NCBI RefSeq assembly: GCF_027925445.1
Contig: NZ_AP027149.1
Span: 4,104,501-4,168,500 of the forward strand
Source of the DNA: Methylocystis bryophila
GTDB taxonomy: Bacteria; Pseudomonadota; Alphaproteobacteria; Rhizobiales; Beijerinckiaceae
Reading direction: 5' to 3'
DNA: 64,000 bases
The notes under the pieces: model-generated
Databases searched by the model: none
Told to the model about the DNA's origin: nothing
What the model saw: the letters and a program-made list of their open reading frames with translations, nothing else
Shown: positions 33,967 to 42,222 of the stretch, in pieces
Numbering within the stretch: position 1 is the stretch's first letter
How the letters are laid out: every line of letters begins with the position of its first letter
Made by a program: the position numbers and the translations under genes

Positions 33967-34306
33967 GATGCTTCACGGCGCCGCGCATGCGCTCCACCTG
34001 ATCCTGCAGCTGACGCGCGGCGCGGCTGAACGCGTCATTGAGAGCGAAGTCGAAGTCTTGAAAGCGCTCGTCCTGATGTGGCGTTCGGTCGACGGCGACT
34101 TCACGGTCATCGGGAAGGCTCAGATGAATTTTTACTTCGTAGGGATCGCCGACATGCCGATGCCCGCTCGGCGCCTTGACCGTCACCCGGCAGGCGGTGA
34201 TGCGGCCGAAGCGTTCCTCCAGGCGCGAGAGCTGCTGCGTTATTTTGTCACGGAGCTCAGACGTAGCCTCAATCCCCTGGAATTCAATGTGCGGCGCGCT
34301 TTCCAT
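33959..34306 (-). CDS. hpf: Short ribosome hibernation-promoting factor (HPF/RaiA family)
   Basis: 115 residues from ATG 34306, with AAAGGA upstream. Single beta-alpha-beta-beta-beta-alpha domain: HIEFQGIEATSELRDKITQQLSRLEERFGRITACRV, GDPYEVKIHLSLPDDREVAVDRT and a C-terminal helix DFDFALNDAFSRAARQLQDQVERM. It lacks the long C-terminal dimerisation domain of long HPF. It would dock in the 30S decoding region in stationary phase. His residues in GHRHVG and the HQDERF segment resemble proteobacterial HPF-like stress proteins. Cotranscribed with ccmH. Confidence 0.87.
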   Translation of the reverse strand: MESAPHIEFQGIEATSELRDKITQQLSRLEERFGRITACRVTVKAPSGHRHVGDPYEVKIHLSLPDDREVAVDRTPHQDERFQDFDFALNDAFSRAARQLQDQVERMRGAVKHHG

Positions 34307-34493
34307 GTGTTTTTTTCCTTTGAAGGCGAGAGAGACGCATTTGCTTGCGCGACGCGACCGAGCGATCCGCGCTCTTCCCTCTCGGAGGATTTGACGCATT
34401 GCTTTCATGGCGCCTCCGCGAAATATAGTCCACAGGGGCGCCGGAGCCACGGCGGTTCATTCCTTCGCGATAGGCGCCGAAGGTGAGGTCTGC

Positions 34494-35156
34494 GTGATCG
34501 CGGAGAGTTTCAAGAGGATCGACGTCTCGATCGGCCGCGGCAAGTTGGGCGGAAACTTATTCTTGCCTCAGCGGCCCTCCGGTCTCGTCATTTTCGCGCA
34601 TGGCAGCGGATCGTCGCGATACAGCCCGCGCAACGTGTTCGTCGCGGAGAGCCTCGTCGCTCGCGGCCTCGCCGCATTGCTCTTCGACCTGCTGCATCCG
34701 GAAGAGTCCGAGCAACGACGTAACGTGTTCGATATTCCTCTGCTCGCGTGTCGTTTGCAGGAGGCCATAGGGTGGGCGCCTCGCCAGAATGAAACGAAGG
34801 ATCTTCGCATCGGGCTCTTCGGCGCGAGCACCGGAGCCGCAGCGGCCTTAGTCGCCGCCGCACAGGACTCGGCGTCGGTCGCCGCCGTGGTGTCTCGCGG
34901 CGGGCGCCCCGACCTTGCCGCCGCGTCGCTGGCGCATGTCAGGGCGCCGACTCTGCTGATCGTCGGCGGCGCCGATCCCCAGGTGCTGGAGCTCAATCGA
35001 TGGGCGCAGCGCCAGCTTCGCTGTAAGACGCGGCTGGACGTCGTGCCGAACGCCAGTCACCTCTTCGAGGAGCCAGGAGCCCTGGAGCAGGTTGCGCAAA
35101 TCGCAGGCGACTGGTTCGTCGAGCATCTTCCGGACATAGGCGAGAGCCGGCGATGA
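34494..35156 (+). CDS. Dienelactone-hydrolase-like alpha/beta hydrolase
   Basis: 220 residues from GTG 34494, which has AGGTGAGG five bases upstream; an ATG at 34407 would add 29 residues that overlap the hpf promoter. Core: FLPQRPSGLVIFAHGSGSSRYSPRN (oxyanion loop), the nucleophile elbow GLFGASTGAAAALVAA, the acid loop LLIVGGADPQVLELNRWA and the catalytic His in VPNASHLFEEPGALE. The family is often fused to or next to phosphoribosyltransferases in stress-linked salvage clusters, and here it leads such a cluster. Its stop overlaps the DUF3175 start by 4 bp. Substrate unknown. Confidence 0.8.
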   Translation: MIAESFKRIDVSIGRGKLGGNLFLPQRPSGLVIFAHGSGSSRYSPRNVFVAESLVARGLAALLFDLLHPEESEQRRNVFDIPLLACRLQEAIGWAPRQNETKDLRIGLFGASTGAAAALVAAAQDSASVAAVVSRGGRPDLAAASLAHVRAPTLLIVGGADPQVLELNRWAQRQLRCKTRLDVVPNASHLFEEPGALEQVAQIAGDWFVEHLPDIGESRR

Positions 35157-35497
35157 CCCCGGCCCGCGCGCAAAGCCTCCCATTGACAGAGCCGCTCAAG
35201 AAGTCAGGCGACGCGCCAGACCGGATGTGGTCCGCAGGCGTGACGAGAAACAGCAACGCGCTCGACCTCGAGGCCGGCGTCTTCGCGCTTGACGAGCCGC
35301 GCGAGATTGCGCGCTCATTGAAGCGCTCCGCAGAGATGAGCACGCGCCGAAAGAGCGACCCCTTCCGCTCGGCCATGTCCATGCTGACTTTTTATATGAA
35401 CCGAGCCGGCTCGAACCTGTCTGACGAGCGCAAGGCGGTGCTGCGAAGAGCGAAGGACGAGTTGCGAAGAGCTTTCGGCCGGCCGCCCAAGAGATAG
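35153..35497 (+). CDS. DUF3175 protein
   Basis: 114 residues; the conserved DUF3175 block is WSAGVTRNSNALDLEAGVFA, EPREIARSLKRSAEMSTRRK and FRSAMSMLTFYMNRAGSNL, then a basic C-terminal helix ERKAVLRRAKDELRRAFGRP. Small, basic, probably cytoplasmic, with no known function. The ATG overlaps the hydrolase stop (ATGA), so the two are coupled. The last codons run into an 18-bp tandem repeat whose first unit contains the stop codon. Confidence 0.85.
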   Translation: MTPARAQSLPLTEPLKKSGDAPDRMWSAGVTRNSNALDLEAGVFALDEPREIARSLKRSAEMSTRRKSDPFRSAMSMLTFYMNRAGSNLSDERKAVLRRAKDELRRAFGRPPKR

Positions 35498-35540
35498 CCG
35501 CTCGCCAAGAGATGGCCGCTCGCCAAGAGATAGCCGCTCG
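35487..35540 (+). repeat. Three tandem copies of an 18-bp unit
   Basis: Unit CCAAGAGATAGCCGCTCG at 35487-35504, 35505-35522 and 35523-35540; the middle copy has G for A (GATGG). The first copy holds the DUF3175 stop codon TAG; the middle copy lost the equivalent TAG. It is a minisatellite-like array between two genes. Confidence 0.9.
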
Positions 35541-35578
35541 AATTCTAGCGTTTCTCAGGGACTCATTGAGGGGGTGAA

Positions 35579-36625
35579 ATGACGACAATGGACGAGGTTC
35601 CGGGCGCGCCCGCCACGCAGCCCCTCAAGCCGGCAGACCCTGAGCTCGCCGTGTTCGCGCTCGACGCTAACGGAGACCTCGCGCAAAACATCGGGCGCTC
35701 GCTTCATCTTGAGCTTGCTCCGCATGAGGAGCGCCGGTTCGAGGACGGGGAGTTTAAGATCAGGCCCCTGGCGAACGTCCGCAACAAGGATGTCTTCGTC
35801 ATCTCTAGCCTCTATGGCGAAGCGGACACGAGCGTCTCCGACAAGCTTTGCCGGCTGCTGTTCTTCACGGGCGCGTTGAAGGACGCCGGCGCGCGTAACG
35901 TGACGACGGTTGCGCCTTATCTGTGTTTCCAGCGCAAGGATCGGCAAACAAAGCCCCGCGATCCGATCGGCACGCGCTATCTGGCGCAGCTGCTCGAAGC
36001 AATGGGGACGGATCGCGTGATGACGATCGACGCGCATAATCTCGCCGCTTATCAGAACGCCTTCCGTTGCGACAGCGACCATCTCGACGCACAGGCATTA
36101 TTCGCGCGCTTTTTCAGCCGACTCGTCGGCGGCAAAGAGATCTCGGTTGTCTCACCCGATCTCGGCGGCGAGAAACGGGCGGAACTTTTTCGAGAGCGCC
36201 TGGAGAGGGTGCTGGCGAGGCCCGTCGCCAAAGGCTTCATGGACAAACGCCGCAGCGAAGGCAAGGTCACGGGCGACATCTTCGCGGGCGACGTGAAGGG
36301 GCGGACAGCCATCGTGCTCGACGATCTCATCAGCGGCGGCGGCACGATGGCGCGCGTGGCGGCGGCCTGCCGCAGAGAGGGCGCAACCGAAGTCTGGTGC
36401 GCGGCGACGCATGGCGTGTTCTCGCCAGCAGCCGCCCCCGTGCTTGAAAGCGCGCCGATCGATCGACTTGTCGTCACCGACAGCGTCCCTTTGCCAAGCT
36501 ATATGAACAGCGATTTGTTACAGAGACGCCTGACGGTCGTGAGCGTCGCAAATCTCCTCGCCCAAGCCATTCGGTGTTGCCATGAAGGCGGTTCGATAGC
36601 AAAGCTGTTGGAAGAAGGCGCTTGA
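35579..36625 (+). CDS. Ribose-phosphate pyrophosphokinase-like protein
   Basis: 348 residues, about 35 longer than housekeeping Prs, with an N-terminal extension (MTTMDEVPGAPATQPLKPAD). Makes PRPP from ribose-5-phosphate and ATP if active. Seen: VFALDANGDLAQNIGRSLHLEL, FEDGEFKIRPLANVRNKDVFV, TVAPYLCFQRKDRQTKPRDP (catalytic loop), VMTIDAHNLAAYQNAF, SVVSPDLGGEKRAELFRERL and the PRPP loop AIVLDDLISGGGTMARVAAA. The divergent extra copy type sits with pncB and pncA, consistent with supplying PRPP for NAD salvage; a canonical prs probably lies elsewhere. The symbol is withheld because of the divergence. Confidence 0.85.
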   Translation: MTTMDEVPGAPATQPLKPADPELAVFALDANGDLAQNIGRSLHLELAPHEERRFEDGEFKIRPLANVRNKDVFVISSLYGEADTSVSDKLCRLLFFTGALKDAGARNVTTVAPYLCFQRKDRQTKPRDPIGTRYLAQLLEAMGTDRVMTIDAHNLAAYQNAFRCDSDHLDAQALFARFFSRLVGGKEISVVSPDLGGEKRAELFRERLERVLARPVAKGFMDKRRSEGKVTGDIFAGDVKGRTAIVLDDLISGGGTMARVAAACRREGATEVWCAATHGVFSPAAAPVLESAPIDRLVVTDSVPLPSYMNSDLLQRRLTVVSVANLLAQAIRCCHEGGSIAKLLEEGA

Positions 36626-36634
36626 GCTAGCGCC

Positions 36635-36754
36635 TTAGATCACGCTGCGTTCAGGCGGACTCGCCTGAACGCAGAAAACGTGATCGCTTCTAAGAGTTCA
36701 GAGCGCGATTTGCGCGAAAAAAGCCGGTTTCCACTTTTTCGCATCGCGCTCTAG
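36635..36754 (-). repeat. Family A palindromic repeat, complete copy, inverted
   Basis: 120 bp from TTAG 36635-36638 to CTAG 36751-36754, reverse orientation to the copy at 23606. It starts with GATCACGCTGCGTTCAGGCG and ends with the GCATCGCGCTCTAG edge. Located between the PRPP synthetase-like gene (its stop is 10 bp before) and pncB. Confidence 0.87.
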
Positions 36755-36780
36755 CGTGGACAGACTCCCGAGAAACCTCA

Positions 36781-38115
36781 ATGGCGAACCAGGCGCTCTT
36801 CGCGGACTTTTACGAATTCACGATGCTGCGCGCCTATTTCGAGCTCAAGCTGACACAAACGGCGACCTTCAGCCTCTATGTGCGAAAGCTTCCGAAGCCT
36901 CGCAATTTTCTCCTCGCCTGCGGCTTGAGCGACCTTCTCGACGACATCGAAGCGCTGCGCTTCGGCGAGGAAGAGATAGAGAGACTGCGCTCTCAGGGCG
37001 AGTTTGGCGAGCCGTTTCTCCAATGGCTGCGCGGCTTTCGCTTTCGCGGCGACATTGTCGCCATGCGCGAGGGAACGCCGTTTTTTGACGAAGAGCCCAT
37101 TCTGGAAGTGACCGCGTCTCTTCCAGAGGCGCAATTGATCGAGACCCTGGTTCTCAACCAAATTGGTTCCCAGACGATTTTCGCCTCCAAGGCGGCGCGC
37201 GTCGTCGCGGCCGCGAAGGGGCGTCCGGTGAGCGATTTTGGCGCGAGGCGCGCGCAGGGGATCGACGCGGCGATCCGCGGCGCGCGCGCCTTCTTCATCG
37301 CCGGCGTCACATCGACTTCGAATGTGGCGAGCGGCTTGATCTACGGCCTGCCGCTCGAAGGCACGATGGCGCACAGCTTCATCGAGGCTTGCGACACCGA
37401 GCGAGCCGCGTTCGAGAACTTCCTGGAGATCTTTCCGCACGCGACCCTCCTCGTCGACACCTATGACACGCTCGCCGGCGTCGAGAATGTGATCGCCGTC
37501 GCCAAGTCGAAGGGCGCGGGGCTCGCCCTGCGCGCCATCCGCCTCGATTCGGGCGACCTCGCCGCGCTTTCGCGCCGAGCCCGGAGGATGCTCGACGACG
37601 CAGGCTTATCCCATGTGGCGATCGTCGCGAGTGGCGGCCTCGATGAGCGCGCCATCGAACGGCTTTTGGAAGACGGCGCTCCCATCGACGCCTTCGGCGT
37701 CGGCTCAGACATGGCCGTCTCCGCGGACGCTCCGACGCTCGACATCGCTTATAAGCTCACAGAATACGCTGGCGAGCCCCGCATGAAGCTGTCTTCCGGC
37801 AAGCGCTCTCTGCCGGGACAGAAACAGGTTTTCCGTCAATTCGAGGATGGCGTCGCGGTTCGCGACATTATCGCGCTGCGTGGGGAGAATGTAGAAGGCC
37901 AGGCTTTGCTCCGGCCCGTGATGCTCGCCGGCCGTCGCGTGGAGAGCGAAAAGGTTAGTCTAGTCCAAAGTCGCAACTACGCCGGAGAGTCGACCGCCGC
38001 CTTACCCGAGGAATGCCGAGGTCTCTCGGCGTCCTCATCCCGCTATCCGGTCGCGATCAGCCGCAAGCTCGCCCAGCTTGAAGAAGAAACGCGGGGGCGG
38101 CTGCTGCATCGTTGA
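36781..38115 (+). CDS. pncB: Nicotinate phosphoribosyltransferase
   Basis: 444 residues; converts nicotinate and PRPP to nicotinate mononucleotide (Preiss-Handler route). Seen: DFYEFTMLRAYFELKLTQTATFSLYVRKLP, LVLNQIGSQTIFASKAARVV, VSDFGARRAQGIDAAIRGARAFFIAGVTSTSNV, the His of GTMAHSFIEACDTE that is phosphorylated in the family, LLVDTYDT, ALRAIRLDSGDLAALSRRAR and the glycine-rich VASGGLDERAIERLLEDGAPIDAFGVGSDM. Its start is 27 bp after a repeat. Product of the nearby pncA is its substrate, and PRPP would come from the gene before it. Confidence 0.93.
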   Translation: MANQALFADFYEFTMLRAYFELKLTQTATFSLYVRKLPKPRNFLLACGLSDLLDDIEALRFGEEEIERLRSQGEFGEPFLQWLRGFRFRGDIVAMREGTPFFDEEPILEVTASLPEAQLIETLVLNQIGSQTIFASKAARVVAAAKGRPVSDFGARRAQGIDAAIRGARAFFIAGVTSTSNVASGLIYGLPLEGTMAHSFIEACDTERAAFENFLEIFPHATLLVDTYDTLAGVENVIAVAKSKGAGLALRAIRLDSGDLAALSRRARRMLDDAGLSHVAIVASGGLDERAIERLLEDGAPIDAFGVGSDMAVSADAPTLDIAYKLTEYAGEPRMKLSSGKRSLPGQKQVFRQFEDGVAVRDIIALRGENVEGQALLRPVMLAGRRVESEKVSLVQSRNYAGESTAALPEECRGLSASSSRYPVAISRKLAQLEEETRGRLLHR

Positions 38116-38148
38116 GCTTTCCTGCGCGCCTCGCGCCTTCGCGCCCGC

Positions 38149-39177
38149 TCAGGCCAAGGCTGCTTCAGCGATCGCGAGATACCGCCCGGCCAGAGGCTCC
38201 CACTTTTCCGGCGTGCGCGGCGACGAATCCAGCAGATGAGCCACCGCGAGCCGAGCCCTCAGAACGGCGCGCCAAGCCGCGTAGAGCGGCATCAGCTGCT
38301 TTGGGACGCAAACGCCCAGCCTTTGGGCCACAGCCTCGGCAAGCATGGGTCCGATTTTAGGGGCGCCAAGCAGCGCGCATTCCACCCCTAGAAACGCAAT
38401 CTCGTCGAAGGGATCGACCTGGCGGAGCTCGGCGTTGAATTCCAAAGAGTCGAAGATCGCAATTCCGTCGGAAAAATTCACATGCTCCGGACGAAGATCG
38501 CCGTGACCATCGACGACGCCATGGGCGCGAACACGCTCTTCAAGGCGCGCGCGATCGATGGAAAGACGGGCGTCCAAGCGATCGAGCACAAGCGACGAGC
38601 GCCCGTGATCGAGATGGAACGCGCGAGCGGTGAGCACCTCGCGATTGATCTGCTGCTCGCGAAAGAAACGCTCCGCATAACCAGCCGCGGCAATCGTCGA
38701 AACCTGGGCCTTGAGATAAAAATCGGCGAGCTTTTGCGCGAGAAGATCGACCTCATGCGCCGAGACCCGCCCCTCGGCAATCATCACATCCAGCATTTGC
38801 CGTTCCGGCAGACTCTTCATCTCGATCAACCAATCGACGATCACGCCGGCGCCGCCGATCGCCAGAGCGCCCGCCGACGACTGGACCAAAGCGCAGACGT
38901 CCAGATAAACGTCCGGGGCCAGACGACGATTGAGGCGTAGCTCCTCGCGGCACATCGCCTCGCGCAATTTAAGAGTCGAGAAGTCCAGGAAAGAAAAGCG
39001 AACCGGCTTCTTCAGCTTGTAGGTTTTCGCCTCGGCGATGAAGACGAAGGACATATGCGTTTCGACCACGCGCACCTCCCGCGACGCGTGCGGATAGCTT
39101 GCCGGATCGCTCAGGAAGCGCAGTTTATCCTCCAAGCTGACGCAAGCGCCGAAGGCCCGGTCCGGTGTCGAATGCAT
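38149..39177 (-). CDS. APH-fold kinase-like protein without ATPase domain
   Basis: 342 residues matching the N-terminal half of the bifunctional aminoglycoside-phosphotransferase/ATP-binding proteins; the usual C-terminal P-loop kinase half is absent. Seen: EDKLRFLSDPASYPH, VETHMSFVFIAEAKTYKLKKPVRFSFLDFSTL, REAMCREELRLNRRLAPDVYLDVCAL, VVDGHGDLRPEHVNF (catalytic loop, H-x-D-x-x-x-x-x-x) and IFDSLEFNAELRQVDPFDEIAFLGVEC (metal-binding Asp). It is an unlikely antibiotic-resistance enzyme; the substrate is unknown. It is on the opposite strand to pncB and pncA, convergent with the former and divergent from the latter. Confidence 0.82.
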   Translation of the reverse strand: MHSTPDRAFGACVSLEDKLRFLSDPASYPHASREVRVVETHMSFVFIAEAKTYKLKKPVRFSFLDFSTLKLREAMCREELRLNRRLAPDVYLDVCALVQSSAGALAIGGAGVIVDWLIEMKSLPERQMLDVMIAEGRVSAHEVDLLAQKLADFYLKAQVSTIAAAGYAERFFREQQINREVLTARAFHLDHGRSSLVLDRLDARLSIDRARLEERVRAHGVVDGHGDLRPEHVNFSDGIAIFDSLEFNAELRQVDPFDEIAFLGVECALLGAPKIGPMLAEAVAQRLGVCVPKQLMPLYAAWRAVLRARLAVAHLLDSSPRTPEKWEPLAGRYLAIAEAALA

Positions 39178-39291
39178 CGGTCATCCCCCTCCTCGCGCTC
39201 AGGCCGCGACCGCAATATTCAGATTCGAACGCGCTCCGCGCTTGGTCGGTTTCGCAGTTTTTTGGAACACGCTCTGAGAAAGGAGGGATTT

Positions 39292-39879
39292 ATGAGCTTT
39301 GGTCAAGACGACGCCCTCATCGTCCTCGACCTTCAGCGTGATTTTTGCGCAGGCGGCGCTTTGGCTATCGCCGGCGCAGACAAGATCGCGCCTAAGATAA
39401 ATCAGCTCATCGACGAGGCGACCGCGGCGGGGGCGATGGTGGTCGCCTCGCGCGATTGGCATCCAAAGGGTCACGTGAGCTTCGCGGCGCGGGGCGGGCC
39501 TTGGCCCGAGCACTGCGTCGCCGGTTCGGAGGGTGCGAAGTTCCACGCGCAGCTTTGCCTGCCCGACAATGCGCTCATCGTCACCAAGGGCGCCGACCTC
39601 GACAAGGACCAGTACTCGGTGTTCGACGAGACCGGCCTCGTCGAGCAACTGCACGGCCGGGGAACGCGGCGTGTATTCCTTTGTGGCCTTGCGCTCGACG
39701 TTTGCGTGCGCGCGAGCGCGCTTCAAGCTGTGCAGGCCGGCTTCGAGACCCATGTGATGCTGTCGGCGACCCGGCCCATCACACAGGCCGGAGGCGAAGC
39801 CACGATTCGAGAGATGACGAACGCCGGCATTGTCGTCGAACATGGCGATCCAGACGACACTACGGCGGGGTGCGCTTAG
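39292..39879 (+). CDS. pncA: Nicotinamidase
   Basis: 195 residues from ATG 39292 with AAGGAGGG upstream. Hydrolyses nicotinamide to nicotinate. Catalytic triad Asp13 (IVLDLQRDF), Lys99 (IVTKGAD) and Cys138 (GLALDVCVRAS); metal ligands Asp55, His57 and His61 (SRDWHPKGH). The cis-peptide region precedes the Cys. The TAG stop lies in the boundary TTAG of a family B repeat. Isochorismatase-family relatives are the alternative, but the DWHPKGH metal site marks a nicotinamidase. Confidence 0.93.
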   Translation: MSFGQDDALIVLDLQRDFCAGGALAIAGADKIAPKINQLIDEATAAGAMVVASRDWHPKGHVSFAARGGPWPEHCVAGSEGAKFHAQLCLPDNALIVTKGADLDKDQYSVFDETGLVEQLHGRGTRRVFLCGLALDVCVRASALQAVQAGFETHVMLSATRPITQAGGEATIREMTNAGIVVEHGDPDDTTAGCA

Positions 39880-39993
39880 AGCATGTCACGGAAAAGTGCG
39901 AAGCGGTTTTCCGGTCATGACATGCTCCAACTTTTTGACTTGGCGCGATTCCTTTTCGTTCGAACGATTCCGTTCGAGCGGGAAACGCGCTAG
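39876..39993 (-). repeat. Family B palindromic repeat, complete copy, inverted
   Basis: 118 bp from TTAG 39876-39879 to CTAG 39990-39993, reverse of the copy at 20836. The first hairpin is GAGCATGTCACGGAAAAGTG with a complement near GGTCATGACATGCTC; the second is CGTTCGAACGATTCCGTTCG. The left boundary supplies the pncA stop codon. Confidence 0.88.
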
Positions 39994-40041
39994 CCGGTTG
40001 GCGATTGACGCTTCCCCCCGCCTGTGCCGCCCAACGCCTGC

Positions 40042-40842
40042 TCACGCGATCGTGTCCACCACGCCGCCGTCGACTCGAAGCGCGGCGCCCGTCGTCGCGG
40101 AGGAGAGCGGCGACGCCACGTAAACCACGAGGTTGGCGACTTCCTCGGCCGTTGCGGCGCGCCCGATGATCGAGCTCGGCCGATGAGCCTTGACGAAGCC
40201 GGCGGCGACCTCCTCGATCGGGCGACCGGATTTCGATTGCTCGGCCTGCAGCATGACCCACACGCCTTCGGACAGCGTCGGCCCTGGCAGGACAGCATTC
40301 ACGGTGACGCCAGTCCCGGCGACGCGCTTCGCGAGGCCGCGCGAAAGCGCGAGGTCGGCGGTCTTGGTGACGCCGTAATGGATCATGTCCGCAGGAATAT
40401 TGAGACCCGACTCGGAGGACAGGAAAATGACCCTGCCCCATCCTCTCTCGATCATTTTCGGTAAATAGAAGCGCGACATGCGCACTCCCGCCATCACATT
40501 CACCTCGAAGAAGCGGAGCCAAGTCTCGTCCGAAGTGTCGAAGAAGTCCTCCAATCCGTAAACGCCGAGATTGTTGACGAGAATGTCCGCCAAGGGCTCC
40601 GCTTCGAAGAGCGCGGCGCAACCGCTCGCCGAGCCCAAATCAGCGGCGACGCCTGAAACGAGGGAGGGGTCGACCTCGTCTCTCAGTCGTCGCACCGCTT
40701 CGTCCACACGGCTCGGCGTGCGGCCATTGACCACAACCCGAGCGTTGCTCTGCGCCAGCCCCAGCGCAATCGCGTAGCCAATGCCCGCAGTGGAGCCCGT
40801 CACCACCGCCGTTTTTCCCGTGAGGTCGATCTGCATTTTCAT
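40042..40842 (-). CDS. SDR-family oxidoreductase
   Basis: 266 residues, classical short-chain dehydrogenase. Cofactor motif GKTAVVTGSTAGIGYAIALGLAQ (TGxxxGxG), NGRTPSRVDEAVRRL suggesting NADP preference by Arg, the DILVNNLGVYG strand (NNxG), the Ser in VIFLSSESGLNIP and the YxxxK of MIHYGVTKTADLALSRGLAK. The C-terminus AALRVDGGVVDTI is typical. It resembles FabG-like reductases; substrate unknown. It is next to alanine dehydrogenase on the same strand, 134 bp downstream. Confidence 0.9.
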   Translation of the reverse strand: MKMQIDLTGKTAVVTGSTAGIGYAIALGLAQSNARVVVNGRTPSRVDEAVRRLRDEVDPSLVSGVAADLGSASGCAALFEAEPLADILVNNLGVYGLEDFFDTSDETWLRFFEVNVMAGVRMSRFYLPKMIERGWGRVIFLSSESGLNIPADMIHYGVTKTADLALSRGLAKRVAGTGVTVNAVLPGPTLSEGVWVMLQAEQSKSGRPIEEVAAGFVKAHRPSSIIGRAATAEEVANLVVYVASPLSSATTGAALRVDGGVVDTIA

Positions 40843-40976
40843 CCTCCAAAAAAGGCGAGCGCCACGGCTTCCAACTCATCCGTCGCGTGCGCCCGCCAAC
40901 CCTTGCGGCGGAAGGGGCGACTAATCGGCGCAAGCTAAGGACTGCAAGAAATATGCGCGCGCCACTCAGCGCGCTC

Positions 40977-42095
40977 CTATTCGGCGAGCGCCGAGTCAAG
41001 CGAGGCGCAAGCCGCGCCATGCGCTTGCGCCACCGCCTGCGAGACAATCGCGCCGTCCGAAATCTGGAGCCCGGCGCGCAAATCGGCGTCCTCCCGCAAG
41101 GCGCGGCGCCAGCCCTTATCGGCGATGGCGAGCACGAAGGGGAGCGTCGCATTGTTGAGCGCGAAGCTCGCCGTGCGCGGCACGACGCCCGGCATGTTTG
41201 GCACGCAATAATGCAAGACGTCGTGGAAAAGGAACGTCGGATTCGAATGCGAGGTGGCGCGCGAGCTCTCGCAACAGCCGCCTTGATCGATTGCGACGTC
41301 GACGATAACGGCGCCCGGTTTCATCGTCGCGACCATCCCGTTGGAGATGAGCTTTGGCGCCCGCGCCCCAGGGAGAAGAACGGCGCAAATCAGCAAATCC
41401 GCGCGTTTGACGATTTCGGCGATCACGGTTCTCGTCGAGAACACGGTGCGGGCCGCGCCGCGGGATCTCGCTTCGAGGCGGCGAAGCGCTTCCGGATCGC
41501 GGTCGATCACGATCACGCTGGCGCCCATGCCGAGCGCGATCGTCGTCGCGGCGGAGCCGACGACCCCTGCTCCGAGGATCGCGACCTCCGCTGGCGGCAC
41601 GCCCGGCGCCCCGGCAAGCAAAACGCCCCGGCCTCCAGCAGATTTTTCCAGGAAATGCGCGCCGATTTGCGGCGCCAGCCGTCCTGCCATTTCCGACATG
41701 GGCGTCAGCAACGGAAGGCCGCCCCGCGAGGATGTCACCGTCTCATAGCCGATGCAATTCGCGCCGCTCCGCAGGAGATCCTGCGTAAGCTCGAGATCGG
41801 GCGCGAGATGCAAATAGGTGAAGATCGTTTGACCTCGCCGCAGCTGTCGGCGCTCGGCGGCGAGCGGCTCCTTGACCTTGACGATGATGTCCGCGCCTTC
41901 GAAGACGCTCGCCGGCCCATCGACGAGCAAGGCGCCGTTCAACTCATAAGCTGCATCGTCGAAGCCGGCGCCCAGCCCAGCCCCCTTCTCGACCAGGACC
42001 GCATGGCCATGCTGCACGAGCTCGGCGACCGAGGAGGGCGTCAGACCCACGCGATATTCATTGTCCTTGATTTCCCTCGGAACGCCAATCCGCAT
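40977..42095 (-). CDS. ald: Alanine dehydrogenase
   Basis: 372 residues from ATG 42095 (MRIGVPREIKDNEYRVGLTP), with GAGG upstream; an in-frame start 21 bp earlier is less likely. Reversible NAD-dependent deamination of L-alanine to pyruvate. Seen: VKVKEPLAAERRQLRRGQTIFTYLHLA (catalytic Lys), ANCIGYETV, PLLTPMSEMAGRLAPQIGAHFL (pyruvate-binding His), the NAD loop VAILGAGVVGSAATTIALGMGA, MKPGAVIVDVAIDQGGC and YCVPNMPGVVPRTASFALNNATLP. The PNMPG motif separates it from lysine-ketoglutarate reductase and transhydrogenase relatives. Confidence 0.93.
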   Translation of the reverse strand: MRIGVPREIKDNEYRVGLTPSSVAELVQHGHAVLVEKGAGLGAGFDDAAYELNGALLVDGPASVFEGADIIVKVKEPLAAERRQLRRGQTIFTYLHLAPDLELTQDLLRSGANCIGYETVTSSRGGLPLLTPMSEMAGRLAPQIGAHFLEKSAGGRGVLLAGAPGVPPAEVAILGAGVVGSAATTIALGMGASVIVIDRDPEALRRLEARSRGAARTVFSTRTVIAEIVKRADLLICAVLLPGARAPKLISNGMVATMKPGAVIVDVAIDQGGCCESSRATSHSNPTFLFHDVLHYCVPNMPGVVPRTASFALNNATLPFVLAIADKGWRRALREDADLRAGLQISDGAIVSQAVAQAHGAACASLDSALAE

Positions 42096-42222
42096 CGACC
42101 TCGCCTCCCGCGTCAAAGCCCCGCGTCTTTATCGTTACTATGTCAGCGCTAGCTGCCGCCAAGCCCTATGATGATCGCCGCGCGCATTTGTCCCTCGGGA
42201 GACGCAGGCCCACGGCTCCGCG

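Noticed and set aside
40887..42152. Plus-strand open frame of 421 codons opposite alanine dehydrogenase
   Set aside because: Antisense shadow; ald motifs are complete on the minus strand.
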